Source: Terrabacter sp040702505 (GTDB lineage: Bacteria; Actinomycetota; Actinomycetes; Actinomycetales; Dermatophilaceae). From it: DNA of 64,000 nucleotides. The stretch's first letter is position 1; every line of letters begins with the position of its first letter. Shown piece after piece: positions 17,392-24,627 of the stretch. The notes under the pieces were generated by a model that had not been told where the DNA came from, did not search any database, and worked only from the letters and a program-made list of their open reading frames with translations. Made by a program: the position numbers and the translations under genes. The DNA lies in contig NZ_JBFBLC010000008.1 of NCBI RefSeq assembly GCF_040702505.1, forward strand, positions 62,001 to 126,000, read 5' to 3'.

Positions 17392-17919
17392 ATGGACAGC
17401 GCGACCCTGCTGACGCGAGGAGACAGCCACGTGGGAACGGTCTCGGACCTCTCGGCCCGGCTGTGGCACGAGCGCGAGCTGCTGGACCTGCTGACCTTCA
17501 AGCTCGAGGAGGAGCAGCTGCTGCTCACCGCCGGCCGGACCCGGTGGATCTCGCACGCGACGCGCGAGGTGGAGCAGGTGCTCGAGCGGCTCAGGGCCGC
17601 CGGCCTGGAGCGCGCTGCTGCGGCGGCCACGGTGGCCCACGAGTGGTCACTCCCTGCCGACGCGACGCTGCGCGACCTCGCGGCCGGCGCCCCCGACGGG
17701 GCCTGGTCCGAGATCCTCTCCGCTCACCTGGCCGCCATGACCGAGCAGTCCGCGACCATCCGGGCGCTCCGCGATGCGAATGCGCAGTTCCTACGGGCCG
17801 CCGCCCGCTCGACGCAGGAGACGCTCGCCGCCACCGACCTCACGTCGGGCACCACGTACGACGCGCGAGGGCGGGCGGCCTCTTCGGGCGAAGCGCACCT
17901 CTTCGACCGCGACCTCTGA
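17392..17919 (+). CDS. flgN: Flagellar export chaperone FlgN
   Basis: FlgN is the export chaperone of the hook-filament junction proteins FlgK and FlgL, encoded immediately downstream. The 175-residue, mostly helical protein has an HERELLDLLTFKLEEEQLLL segment typical of FlgN, in which Leu-rich helices bind the substrate. The ATG at 17392 has a GGGAGGGGGAG ribosome site; a GTG at 17431 is a weaker alternative. The C-terminal 30 residues are Thr/Gly-rich and probably flexible. Confidence 0.9.
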   Translation: MDSATLLTRGDSHVGTVSDLSARLWHERELLDLLTFKLEEEQLLLTAGRTRWISHATREVEQVLERLRAAGLERAAAAATVAHEWSLPADATLRDLAAGAPDGAWSEILSAHLAAMTEQSATIRALRDANAQFLRAAARSTQETLAATDLTSGTTYDARGRAASSGEAHLFDRDL

Positions 17920-17993
17920 CCGCACCCCCGACCACGAGCTCCGCCCGCACCTCCCGACCCACCACGACGACCCGCCCACCTCGAAAGGCCACG

Positions 17994-19418
17994 ATGAGCA
18001 CCTTCGGCCCACTCGGCACCGCCTACCGGGGGCTGTCCGCCGCCCAGCAGGCGATGGACGTCGCCGGGCACAACGTGGCCAACGTCGGCACCGACGGCTA
18101 CACCCGCCAGCGCATCGAGCAGTCCTCGATCAGCGCTCCCGCTCAGGGCTGGGCGGGGGCCACCGGTGTGCAGGCCGGTCAGGGTGTCTCCGTCGACCGC
18201 ACCGCCCGGCTCGGCAGCGCCTTGATGGACGCGTCGGTGCGCCTGACCGCGTCGAGCGCCGGCTACCTCGCCCAGCGGTCGTCGGCCCTCGGCCGCGTCG
18301 AGTCGACCCTTCGCGAGCCGGGCACCGACGGGCTCTCCGCCCGCCTGACCGCGTTCTGGTCGGCCTGGCACGACGTGGCCAACCGGCCGGGCGACCCGGG
18401 AGCGTCCAGTGCCCTGCTCAGCGCGGCCGGCCAGGTCGCGACGACGCTGTCGACAGGCCGCACGGCCCTGGAGACTCAGTGGGCAGACACCGCGACCGAC
18501 GCACGGGGCATGGTCTCCTCCCTCAACGACGCGGCCGCCCAGGTGGCGGCCCTCAACAAGCAGATCCGGTCGGCCGTCGCGCAGGGCGGCTCCCCCAACG
18601 AGCTGGTGGACGCACGCGCCAGACTGACCGAGTCGATCTCCTCCCTCGCCGGCGCGGCGGTCCGCGACGAGCCCGATGGCACGGTCACCGTCTACCTCGG
18701 AGGCAACGCCCTCGTCCGGGGCGACAGTGCCCGTTCGGTCGCCGTGGTGGGGGCGAGTGCGCTGGACGGCGCCGCCGCGTCGCCGCCGCGGCTGGAGTGG
18801 GCCGACCAGCCCGGCCACGAGGTCGGGCTCGAGGGCGGCACCATCGCCGGAGCCCTCTCGGTCCTCGCGCCCGCGCAGGCGGACGGCACGGGCGGCGCCA
18901 TCGCCGAGGCCGCGGCCTCCTACGACGCGCTCGCCCGGTCGATCGCCTCGTCCGTCAACGCCGTCCACCGCGGCGGTCAGACCCCGACCGGCGCCACCGG
19001 CCTCGACTTCTTCCGCCTCGACCCCACGCAGCCGCCGGCCCGTGGGCTCTCGGTCGTGCCCACGAGCGCCGACGGCATCGCGACCGGAGCGGTCGGGTCA
19101 GGTGCCCTCGACTCCTCCACCGCGGATGCCATCGCCCAGCTCTCCCGCGGGAGCGCATCGCCCGACGCGCAGTGGGCTGCATTCGTGACGGCCACGGGCA
19201 GCGCCTCCCGCGCGGCGACGCAGCAGGCCACCATCGCCGACACCGCCGCCGGCAACGCCAAGCAGGCCCAGGTCTCGGGCGCATCGGTGAGCCTCGACGA
19301 GGAGAGCGTGGGGCTCATGGCGGCCCAGCACGCCTACCAGGCGGCCGCCCGCGTGCTCAGCGCCATCGACGAAGCCCTCGACACCCTCATCAACCGCACC
19401 GGAAGCGTAGGACGCTGA
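17994..19418 (+). CDS. flgK: Flagellar hook-associated protein 1 (FlgK)
   Basis: FlgK (HAP1) is the first hook-filament junction protein. The 474-residue protein begins with the canonical YRGLSAAQQAMDVAGHNVAN and a TDGYTRQR motif, and ends with MAAQHAYQAAARVLSAIDEA. The ATG at 17994 has an AAAGG site; upstream open sequence is the out-of-frame shadow of flgN. It is followed 2 nt later by flgL. Confidence 0.97.
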   Translation: MSTFGPLGTAYRGLSAAQQAMDVAGHNVANVGTDGYTRQRIEQSSISAPAQGWAGATGVQAGQGVSVDRTARLGSALMDASVRLTASSAGYLAQRSSALGRVESTLREPGTDGLSARLTAFWSAWHDVANRPGDPGASSALLSAAGQVATTLSTGRTALETQWADTATDARGMVSSLNDAAAQVAALNKQIRSAVAQGGSPNELVDARARLTESISSLAGAAVRDEPDGTVTVYLGGNALVRGDSARSVAVVGASALDGAAASPPRLEWADQPGHEVGLEGGTIAGALSVLAPAQADGTGGAIAEAAASYDALARSIASSVNAVHRGGQTPTGATGLDFFRLDPTQPPARGLSVVPTSADGIATGAVGSGALDSSTADAIAQLSRGSASPDAQWAAFVTATGSASRAATQQATIADTAAGNAKQAQVSGASVSLDEESVGLMAAQHAYQAAARVLSAIDEALDTLINRTGSVGR

Positions 19419-19420
19419 CC

Positions 19421-20302
19421 ATGATCCGTGTGACCGACCAGTCGATGTCCCTCGCCGCGCAGCGCGCGCTGGGCGAGCGGCAGTCGCGGCTGTCCGCCGC
19501 CCAGCAGACCGCCACCTCCGGCGCCCGCATCTCGCGCCCGTCCGACGACCCCGTCGGCACCGGCGAGGCGCTGCGCGTCCGCGCCGAGCTCGCCGCCCGG
19601 GGCCAGTTCCAGCGCAACATCGCCGACGGCACCGGCTGGCTGCGCACCATCGACTCGGCGCTCGACGGCGCCACCGGCGTCCTGCGCCAGGTCCGCGACG
19701 CGGTCATCCAGGGCGGCAACGGCTCACTGACGCAGGACGCCCGCGACGCCCTCGCCTCGGTCGTCGACGGTCTGCGCGCCGACCTGCTCGCCTCGGCCAA
19801 CACCCGCTACCTCGGGCGCAACGTCTTCGCCGGCACCTCCGACGCCGAGGCCGCCTTCACCGACGGGACTCCACCGACCTTCAACGGTTCGCCCGGCAGC
19901 GTGACGCGCCGCATCTCCGCCGACCAGAGCGTCCCCGTGGACGCCGACGGCCGCGCGGTCTTCGGCACCGGCGCGACGTCCGCGTTCTCGGTCCTCGACG
20001 GGATCGCTGCCGACCTGCGGGCCGGCACCGACCCGACGTCCCGGCTCGGGGCCCTCGACGCCGCGATGAGCACGGTCGTCAGCGCCCGCTCGGAGGTGGG
20101 CACCCGGTCGGCGCTGCTCGACCGCGCGAGCCAGGCCACGACCGAGGCCACGACATCGCTCACCTCCCGGCGCACGGCCATCGAGGACGTCGACCTCGGT
20201 CAGGCGGTGCTCGACCTGCAGCTGCAGCAGACCGCCTACCAGGCGGCCCTCGCCGTCACCGCGAAGGTCCTCCAGCCGAGCCTGACGGAGTTCCTGCGAT
20301 GA
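19421..20302 (+). CDS. flgL: Flagellar hook-associated protein 3 (FlgL)
   Basis: FlgL (HAP3) joins FlgK to the filament. The 293-residue protein has flagellin-like ends: IRVTDQSMSLAAQRALGERQ, then SGARISRPSDDPVG, and a C-terminal YQAALAVTAKVLQPSLTEFL. No separate ribosome site is evident, and translation probably re-initiates after the flgK stop 2 nt upstream. Its stop overlaps the fliW start (ATGA). Confidence 0.96.
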   Translation: MIRVTDQSMSLAAQRALGERQSRLSAAQQTATSGARISRPSDDPVGTGEALRVRAELAARGQFQRNIADGTGWLRTIDSALDGATGVLRQVRDAVIQGGNGSLTQDARDALASVVDGLRADLLASANTRYLGRNVFAGTSDAEAAFTDGTPPTFNGSPGSVTRRISADQSVPVDADGRAVFGTGATSAFSVLDGIAADLRAGTDPTSRLGALDAAMSTVVSARSEVGTRSALLDRASQATTEATTSLTSRRTAIEDVDLGQAVLDLQLQQTAYQAALAVTAKVLQPSLTEFLR

Positions 20303-20658
20303 GCACCCTGCTGTTCGAGCAGCCGATGCCGGGCCTGGACCCGCACACCGTCTACGAGCTGGACCCGGTGGAGGGGGCCGACGGCGTCTACAGCCTGCAG
20401 CCGCAGGACGCCCCGGACGTGCGCCTCTTCCTGCTCGAGGCCGCCCTCTACCTGCCCGACTACGTCCCCGAGGTCACGGCGGCCAGCACGCAGGTCGGCC
20501 TCGAGCCCGACGACCGCGCCCGCATCCTCGTCGTGGCCACCCCCGGCGACTCGGGCACGTCCGTCAACCTCGCCGCCCCTGTCGTCGTCAACGAGTCCGC
20601 AGGCCGGGCGGTTCAGGCCATCCTCGACGGCTGGGACCTGCGAGCGCCGCTGACCTGA
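20299..20658 (+). CDS. fliW: Flagellar assembly factor FliW
   Basis: FliW binds the translational repressor CsrA and flagellin, linking free flagellin to flagellin mRNA translation. The 119-residue protein has the FliW core FLLEAALYLPDYVPEV, then a DDRARILVVATP segment and VNLAAPVVVNESAGRAVQ. csrA normally lies directly downstream, but here the next gene is on the opposite strand and no csrA is seen in the window. It is coupled to flgL by a 4-nt overlap. Confidence 0.95.
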   Translation: MSTLLFEQPMPGLDPHTVYELDPVEGADGVYSLQPQDAPDVRLFLLEAALYLPDYVPEVTAASTQVGLEPDDRARILVVATPGDSGTSVNLAAPVVVNESAGRAVQAILDGWDLRAPLT

Positions 20659-20693
20659 GCGGCCGTACGTCCGAACGGCGGGGTTTCACGCGC

Positions 20694-20725
20694 CCGGTGC
20701 CTGGCGGGTGGGGTCCAGACACCGG
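20694..20725. terminator. Hairpin between convergent fliW and the NlpC/P60 gene
   Basis: CCGGTG-c-CTGG pairs with CCAG-a-CACCGG around a 10-nt loop. It sits in the 84-nt gap between convergent stop codons. There is no U-tract, as is common in high-GC actinobacteria, so the terminator role is inferred from position. Confidence 0.5.
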
Positions 20726-20742
20726 ACGCGCTGGTCGTTGAG

Positions 20743-21306
20743 TCAGCGGACCCGGCCGGCGACCCAGGCGGTGGTCCAGAGCCTCGAGAGCTGGACGCGC
20801 TGGCCCGGACGGGGCGCATGCCACACCTTGCCGGAACCGGCGTAGACGCCGACGTGGTAGGCCCGGCCGCCCGACATGAAGAAGATGAGGTCACCGGGGA
20901 GGATGTTCGCCTTGGCGATCCGGATCGTCGCGAGGCGCTGAGCGTTCGCCGTGCGCGGCAGGTATTGGTGCAGCCGGGTGTGGAAGACGTAGTAGACGAG
21001 GCCGGAGCAGTCGAAGTACGTCGGGCCGGCGCCCCCCCAGCGGTACCACTTGCCGACTTGGGCGGCCGTGAGGCGCAGGCCCTGGGTGCGCAACGGCACC
21101 GCGTAGGCCGGCGTGGCGTGGACCGTGACCGCCGACACGGACGTCGATCCCGGTGGGGAGCCGGTCGAGCCAGTGGAGGCAGCGGTGCCGGACACAGGAG
21201 CGCCGCCCAGTCCGAGGAGCAGGGCGGCGGCGAGCAGCGGTGTCAGGGCGAGCGAGCGAAGTTGTCGGAGACTGCGTGGAGGGCGTGCAGGGGTAGTAGC
21301 GGGCAT
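20743..21306 (-). CDS. Secreted NlpC/P60 cell-wall endopeptidase under a c-di-AMP riboswitch
   Basis: This 187-residue protein has an N-terminal signal peptide (basic start, hydrophobic stretch about 19-36, small residues near 38-43) and a C-terminal NlpC/P60 domain (about 75-187). The catalytic residues are visible: Cys100 in FDCSGLVYY, His151 in YHVGVY and His163 in VWHAP. It should cleave stem peptides of peptidoglycan outside the cell. The ATG at 21306 is chosen because it has a GGAAGG ribosome site; upstream codons in frame do not. The leader holds a ydaO riboswitch and a sigma-28-like promoter. Known actinobacterial relatives of this arrangement are wall hydrolases and Rpf-type resuscitation factors. 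Confidence 0.93.
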   Translation of the reverse strand: MPATTPARPPRSLRQLRSLALTPLLAAALLLGLGGAPVSGTAASTGSTGSPPGSTSVSAVTVHATPAYAVPLRTQGLRLTAAQVGKWYRWGGAGPTYFDCSGLVYYVFHTRLHQYLPRTANAQRLATIRIAKANILPGDLIFFMSGGRAYHVGVYAGSGKVWHAPRPGQRVQLSRLWTTAWVAGRVR

Positions 21307-21320
21307 GGTCGGGTTCCTTC

Positions 21321-21480
21321 CCACGCCTTCGAGATGAGCTGTCGGGTTCGGGCGGAGGTAGCCCGGCCGCGCATGGCGGCTTCACCCCGAGGACCGGTCC
21401 TTGCCGGCCCAGAAGTGGGTCTCCCGATCCTGTCCACGTGATGCTTTGACTGCCCCGACGGCGGACAGGACTCGGCGTGC
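21321..21480 (-). ncRNA. ydaO-yuaA (c-di-AMP) riboswitch
   Basis: The leader RNA of the NlpC/P60 gene contains the conserved blocks of the ydaO class in order: CACGCCGAG, a TCCTGTCC/GGACAGGA hairpin, GGGAGACCCA, GGGGTGAAGCC, GGCTACC, then CCCGAACCCGACAGCT and a final CGAAGGCGTGG. The ends pair as P1 (CACGCC with GGCGTG). The 3' strand of P1 abuts the GGAAGG ribosome site, so ligand binding could act on translation or on termination. Ligand-bound ydaO RNAs usually switch genes off; the direction here is inferred. Confidence 0.93.
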
Positions 21481-21563
21481 CGCGGGCCGACCGGGGAAGA
21501 CCCCGGTCGATGAGCACTCACGACGGTGGCAGAGCGGGGCCGTGAACCATAGGTCATCGCTGG

Positions 21564-21590
21564 ATATCGGCAACTGTTGCCGGGACAAAC
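21564..21590 (-). promoter_or_regulatory. Sigma-28-like promoter upstream of the c-di-AMP riboswitch
   Basis: Minus-strand GCCGATAT at 21571-21564 with 15 nt to a weak -35 (GTTT at 21590-21587). The -10 box and spacing equal those of the flagellar promoters, and the -35 is poorer. A start here gives a leader that contains the whole riboswitch. Confidence 0.6.
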
Positions 21591-21891
21591 GGTGCCCAAC
21601 CCGGGCACGTCGCCGGGCGTCCCGACGCCCAAGAGGTGGCGGACGGCATACGCGCCCTCCGACGGACCGGGCGAAAGGGGTGGACCGGGGCGCCAATAGG
21701 GGCGCACGATGGACCCGGCCGCGCGTGGCGCGCGGTGACTCGTCAGTGTGCAGGCCCGGACCGACTGTTACGTCGAGGGCCGGAGAGGGTGGTGGCCACC
21801 ATGGCCGGCAGAGCGGCTCGCGCCCTCCCCCACCCCACTCCCGGCTGACCGGCCATCCGGTCATGCCCGCGAACCGACGAGGAGCACGACC
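21591..21891. other. Intergenic stretch, no gene seen
   Basis: About 300 nt lie between the sigma-28-like promoter and the FBP-protein gene. I see no convincing coding frame, RNA gene or terminator. The FBP-protein promoter must lie here, but I cannot assign its boxes. One GGCATAC motif is present near 21650. Confidence 0.4.
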
Positions 21892-22386
21892 GTGAAACCC
21901 CTGACAGAGCAAGAGATCCGCGCGTCCTTCATCAACGCGAGCCGTCGCGAGGCGAAGCAGGCACCTCTGCCCGACCTCGAGCGGCTCGGTGACCGCTGGG
22001 AGTCGCTGGACTACCTCGGCTGGACCGACCGGAGCAACCCGCAACGCGCGTATGCCGTGGTGCCCGTCGACGACGAGCCCGTCGGCTTCCTGCTGCGGGC
22101 CTCCGAGCGGACGCGGAAGTCCAGCGCGATGTGTGCCTGGTGCGAGGACGTCATCGCCACGAGTGACGTCAAGCTCTTCACGGCCAGGCGCGCCGGCGCC
22201 GCCGGCCGCGAGGGCAACAGCCTCGGCACCCTGGTGCACACCGACTTCAGCTGCTCGACGCACGTGCGGCGGCTGCCGAACAGCATGGAGGGCGGCCTCG
22301 ACCCGGTGGCGCTCGTGGCCCGTCGGGTCGAGGAGCTGCAGCTGCGCTCGTCCGCCTTCGCCCGCCGCGTGCGCGACGGTTCCTAG
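21892..22386 (+). CDS. FBP-domain protein (treble-clef zinc finger, possible elongation-factor/ribosome-associated)
   Basis: The 164-residue protein matches the FBP C-terminal treble-clef family widespread in actinobacteria. Zinc ligands are visible as a CAWC pair (about residues 79-82) and a later FSCSTHVRR segment (Cys and His, about 118-122). The N-terminus (LTEQEIRASFINASRREAKQ) is the conserved family start. Some relatives are annotated as fibronectin-binding or as EF-G-binding proteins of the FusB type; the sequence does not decide between these. The GTG at 21892 has a GAGGAG ribosome site; an in-frame upstream extension has none. Confidence 0.85.
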   Translation: MKPLTEQEIRASFINASRREAKQAPLPDLERLGDRWESLDYLGWTDRSNPQRAYAVVPVDDEPVGFLLRASERTRKSSAMCAWCEDVIATSDVKLFTARRAGAAGREGNSLGTLVHTDFSCSTHVRRLPNSMEGGLDPVALVARRVEELQLRSSAFARRVRDGS

Positions 22387-22410
22387 GCGCCGCGCCGGGC
22401 GGCGCGCGTT

Positions 22411-22440
22411 TTGGACGACTGGTCCGGCTGTTGCTACGGT
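22411..22440 (+). promoter_or_regulatory. Vegetative promoter of the tRNA-Gly gene
   Basis: TTGGAC at 22411-22416 and TACGGT at 22435-22440 with an 18-nt spacer. Transcription would start about 6 nt before the mature tRNA 5' end. Confidence 0.65.
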
Positions 22441-22452
22441 AGGCGACGCCTC

Positions 22453-22526
22453 GCAGGCGTAGTTCAGTAGCAGAACAGCCTTCTTCCAGAAGGAAGACGT
22501 ACGTGCAATTCGTGCCGCCTGCTCCA
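22453..22526 (+). tRNA. tRNA-Gly (anticodon UCC) with non-canonical elbow
   Basis: A 74-nt cloverleaf with encoded CCA. The acceptor arm is GCAGGCG paired with CGCCTGC plus TCCA; the D stem is GTTC/GAAC; the anticodon loop CTTCCAG gives anticodon TCC; the T stem is GTACG/CGTGC. Odd features: D-loop position 18 is A instead of G (22469), T-loop position 55 is G instead of T (22505), and the top anticodon-stem pair is G-A (22478/22494). The universal G18-psi55 elbow contact is therefore lost, while G19-C56 is kept. It has its own promoter and terminator. It may be a specialised rather than a translation tRNA. Confidence 0.88.
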
Positions 22527-22528
22527 GA

Positions 22529-22561
22529 CGAAGGGCCCGGTCACTGCGACCGGGCCCTTCG
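22529..22561 (+). terminator. Intrinsic terminator of the tRNA-Gly gene
   Basis: A perfect 14-bp stem (CGAAGGGCCCGGTC paired with GACCGGGCCCTTCG) around a 5-nt ACTGC loop, starting 3 nt after the tRNA CCA end. Confidence 0.85.
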
Positions 22562-22586
22562 GCATACCTCCCTGTCCTTGCGCGCA

Positions 22587-22625
22587 TTACTGGCCGGTAG
22601 CATCATGGAGGTAACCGGCCAGTAA
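22587..22625 (+). promoter_or_regulatory. Double palindromic operator upstream of the acyl-CoA dehydrogenase
   Basis: Two 14-bp near-palindromes of consensus TTACYGGCCRGTAA lie at 22587-22600 and 22612-22625, 25 bp centre to centre; together they also form a larger inverted repeat. This layout fits a TetR-type repressor binding as a pair of dimers. The regulator is not adjacent, and its identity is unknown. Confidence 0.75.
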
Positions 22626-22687
22626 CTTCGCGCGCCCGCCGGCGACGGCGCGGCCGCACGAGCGAGAAGAACGCGGAGGGTCCCCCG

Positions 22688-24550
22688 ATGGGCCACTACA
22701 AGAGCAACGTGCGCGACCTCGAGTTCAACCTCTTCGAGGTCTTCGACCGCCAGGAGGTCCTGGGTCAGGGCATCTACGCCGACGTGGACGTCGACGCCGC
22801 AAAGGACATCCTCCACGAGGTCTCGCGCCTCGCCGAGAACGAGCTGGCCGACAGCCTCCTCGACAGCGACCGCAACCCGCCGGTCTACGACGCGGCCACC
22901 CAGACGGTGACGATGCCGGAGTCGTTCCGCAAGTCCTTCCGCGCCTACGTCGACGGCGACTGGGGCAACCTCGACGTCCCGGCCGAGCTCGGCGGCATGG
23001 TCGTTCCGGCGTCGCTGCGCTGGTCGGTGGCCGAGATGGTCTGTGGCGCCAACCCGGCCGTGCACATGTTCACCGCGAGCTACTCCTTCGCCAACCTCCT
23101 CTTCCACCTCGGCACCGAGGACCAGAAGAAGCTGGCCAAGCACATCGTCGACAAGGCCTGGCACACCACGATGGTGCTCACCGAGCCCGACGCCGGCTCC
23201 GACGTCGGCGCCGGCCGCACCAGGGCCGTCCAGCAGCCCGACGGCACCTGGCACATCACCGGCGTCAAGCGCTTCATCACGAGCGCCGAGAGCGACCTCG
23301 TCGACAACGTCGTGCACTTCGTGCTCGCCCGCCCCGAGGGCGCCGGCCCCGGCACCAAGGGCCTGTCGCTCTTCATCGTGCCGAAGTTCCACGTCGACCT
23401 CGAGACCGGTGAGCTCGGCGAGCGCAACGGCGCCCACGTCACCAATGTCGAGCACAAGATGGGCCTCAAGGTCTCCACGACGTGCGAGGTCACCTTCGGC
23501 GAGCACGAGCCCGCCGTCGGCACCCTCCTCGGCGACGTCCACGACGGCATCGCGCAGATGTTCAAGGTCATCGAGAACGCGCGGATGTTCGTCGGCACCA
23601 AGGCGATTGCCACCCTCTCGACCGGCTACCTCAACGCGCTCGAGTACGCCAAGGAGCGCGTCCAGGGCGCCGACCTCACGCAGATGACCGACAAGACGGC
23701 GCCGCGGGTGACCATCACGCACCACCCCGACGTGCGGCGCTCGCTCATGCTGCAGAAGGCGTACGCCGAGGGCCTGCGTGCGCTCGTCATCTACGCCGCG
23801 AGCCAGCAGGACGCCGTCAACCAGGCGCAGGCCGGCAACCCGACCGTGCCGCTCGAGAAGGGCTCGCCGGCCGAGCTCGCCAACCGCGTCAGCGACCTGC
23901 TGCTCCCCCTCGTCAAGGGCCTGGGCTCCGAGCGCGCGTGGGTGCTGCTCGGCACGGAATCCCTTCAGACCTATGGCGGTTCGGGGTTCCTGCAGGACTA
24001 CCCCGTCGAGCAGTACGTCCGCGACGCGAAGATCGACACCCTCTACGAGGGCACGACCGCGATCCAGGGCCTCGACTTCTTCTTCCGCAAGATCGTGCGC
24101 GACAAGGGGCAGGCGCTCGGCCTCGTCGCCGGCCAGATGCAGGAGTTCGCCAAGGACCTCGGCGGCTCGCTCGACCGCGAGCGTGAGCTCCTCGGCCGGG
24201 CCCTCGAGGACGTCCAGGGCATCGTCGGCCACATGATCGGCGACCTCATGAAGAGCGACCCGCGCACGGGCGGCGACCCGGCCAACCTCTACAAGGTCGG
24301 CCAGAACACCACGCGCCTGCTGCTCGCCGCCGGTGACCTCGTCGTCGGCTGGCTGCTGCTGCGCCAGGCCGAGGTCGCCCAGAAGGCGCTCGACGGCGCT
24401 GCCTCAGGCAAGGACGCCGACTTCTACCGCGGGAAGGTGGCGGCGGCGTCGTTCTACGCCAAGAACGTCCTCCCGCGCCTGGCTGCCGAGCGCGCCATCG
24501 CCGAGGCCACCGACAACGACCTCATGGACGTGCCCGAGTCGGCTTTCTGA
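22688..24550 (+). CDS. Acyl-CoA dehydrogenase, long (about 600-residue) FadE-type
   Basis: This FAD enzyme oxidises acyl-CoA to trans-2-enoyl-CoA in beta-oxidation. The 620-residue protein has an extra N-terminal segment (1-70), the acyl-CoA dehydrogenase core (about 75-470, with VLTEPDAGSDVGAGRTRAV and an ITSAESDL segment), the presumed catalytic Glu in LYEGTTAIQG (about residue 457), and a C-terminal helical extension (about 480-600) typical of the long-chain subfamily. The ATG has a GGAGGG ribosome site. It is monocistronic, behind a double operator and ended by a strong hairpin. Substrate chain length is not determinable from sequence. Confidence 0.95.
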   Translation: MGHYKSNVRDLEFNLFEVFDRQEVLGQGIYADVDVDAAKDILHEVSRLAENELADSLLDSDRNPPVYDAATQTVTMPESFRKSFRAYVDGDWGNLDVPAELGGMVVPASLRWSVAEMVCGANPAVHMFTASYSFANLLFHLGTEDQKKLAKHIVDKAWHTTMVLTEPDAGSDVGAGRTRAVQQPDGTWHITGVKRFITSAESDLVDNVVHFVLARPEGAGPGTKGLSLFIVPKFHVDLETGELGERNGAHVTNVEHKMGLKVSTTCEVTFGEHEPAVGTLLGDVHDGIAQMFKVIENARMFVGTKAIATLSTGYLNALEYAKERVQGADLTQMTDKTAPRVTITHHPDVRRSLMLQKAYAEGLRALVIYAASQQDAVNQAQAGNPTVPLEKGSPAELANRVSDLLLPLVKGLGSERAWVLLGTESLQTYGGSGFLQDYPVEQYVRDAKIDTLYEGTTAIQGLDFFFRKIVRDKGQALGLVAGQMQEFAKDLGGSLDRERELLGRALEDVQGIVGHMIGDLMKSDPRTGGDPANLYKVGQNTTRLLLAAGDLVVGWLLLRQAEVAQKALDGAASGKDADFYRGKVAAASFYAKNVLPRLAAERAIAEATDNDLMDVPESAF

Positions 24551-24565
24551 CCGGCGCCACCTGCC

Positions 24566-24602
24566 CGAGTGCCCATCCCCCGATGCGGGGGGTGGGCACT
24601 CG
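24566..24602. terminator. Bidirectional hairpin between convergent acyl-CoA dehydrogenase and GNAT genes
   Basis: CGAGTGCCCATCCCCC pairs with GGGGGGTGGGCACTCG (one G-T wobble) around a short GATGC loop, in the gap between convergent stop codons. Confidence 0.85.
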
Positions 24603-24627
24603 GCGCTCTCCCCGAGGGCGTATGCCG

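Noticed and set aside
22688..24232. Long minus-strand frames opposite the acyl-CoA dehydrogenase
   Set aside because: They are typical high-GC antisense shadows, with no start signals and Leu/Val/Glu/Arg-biased composition.
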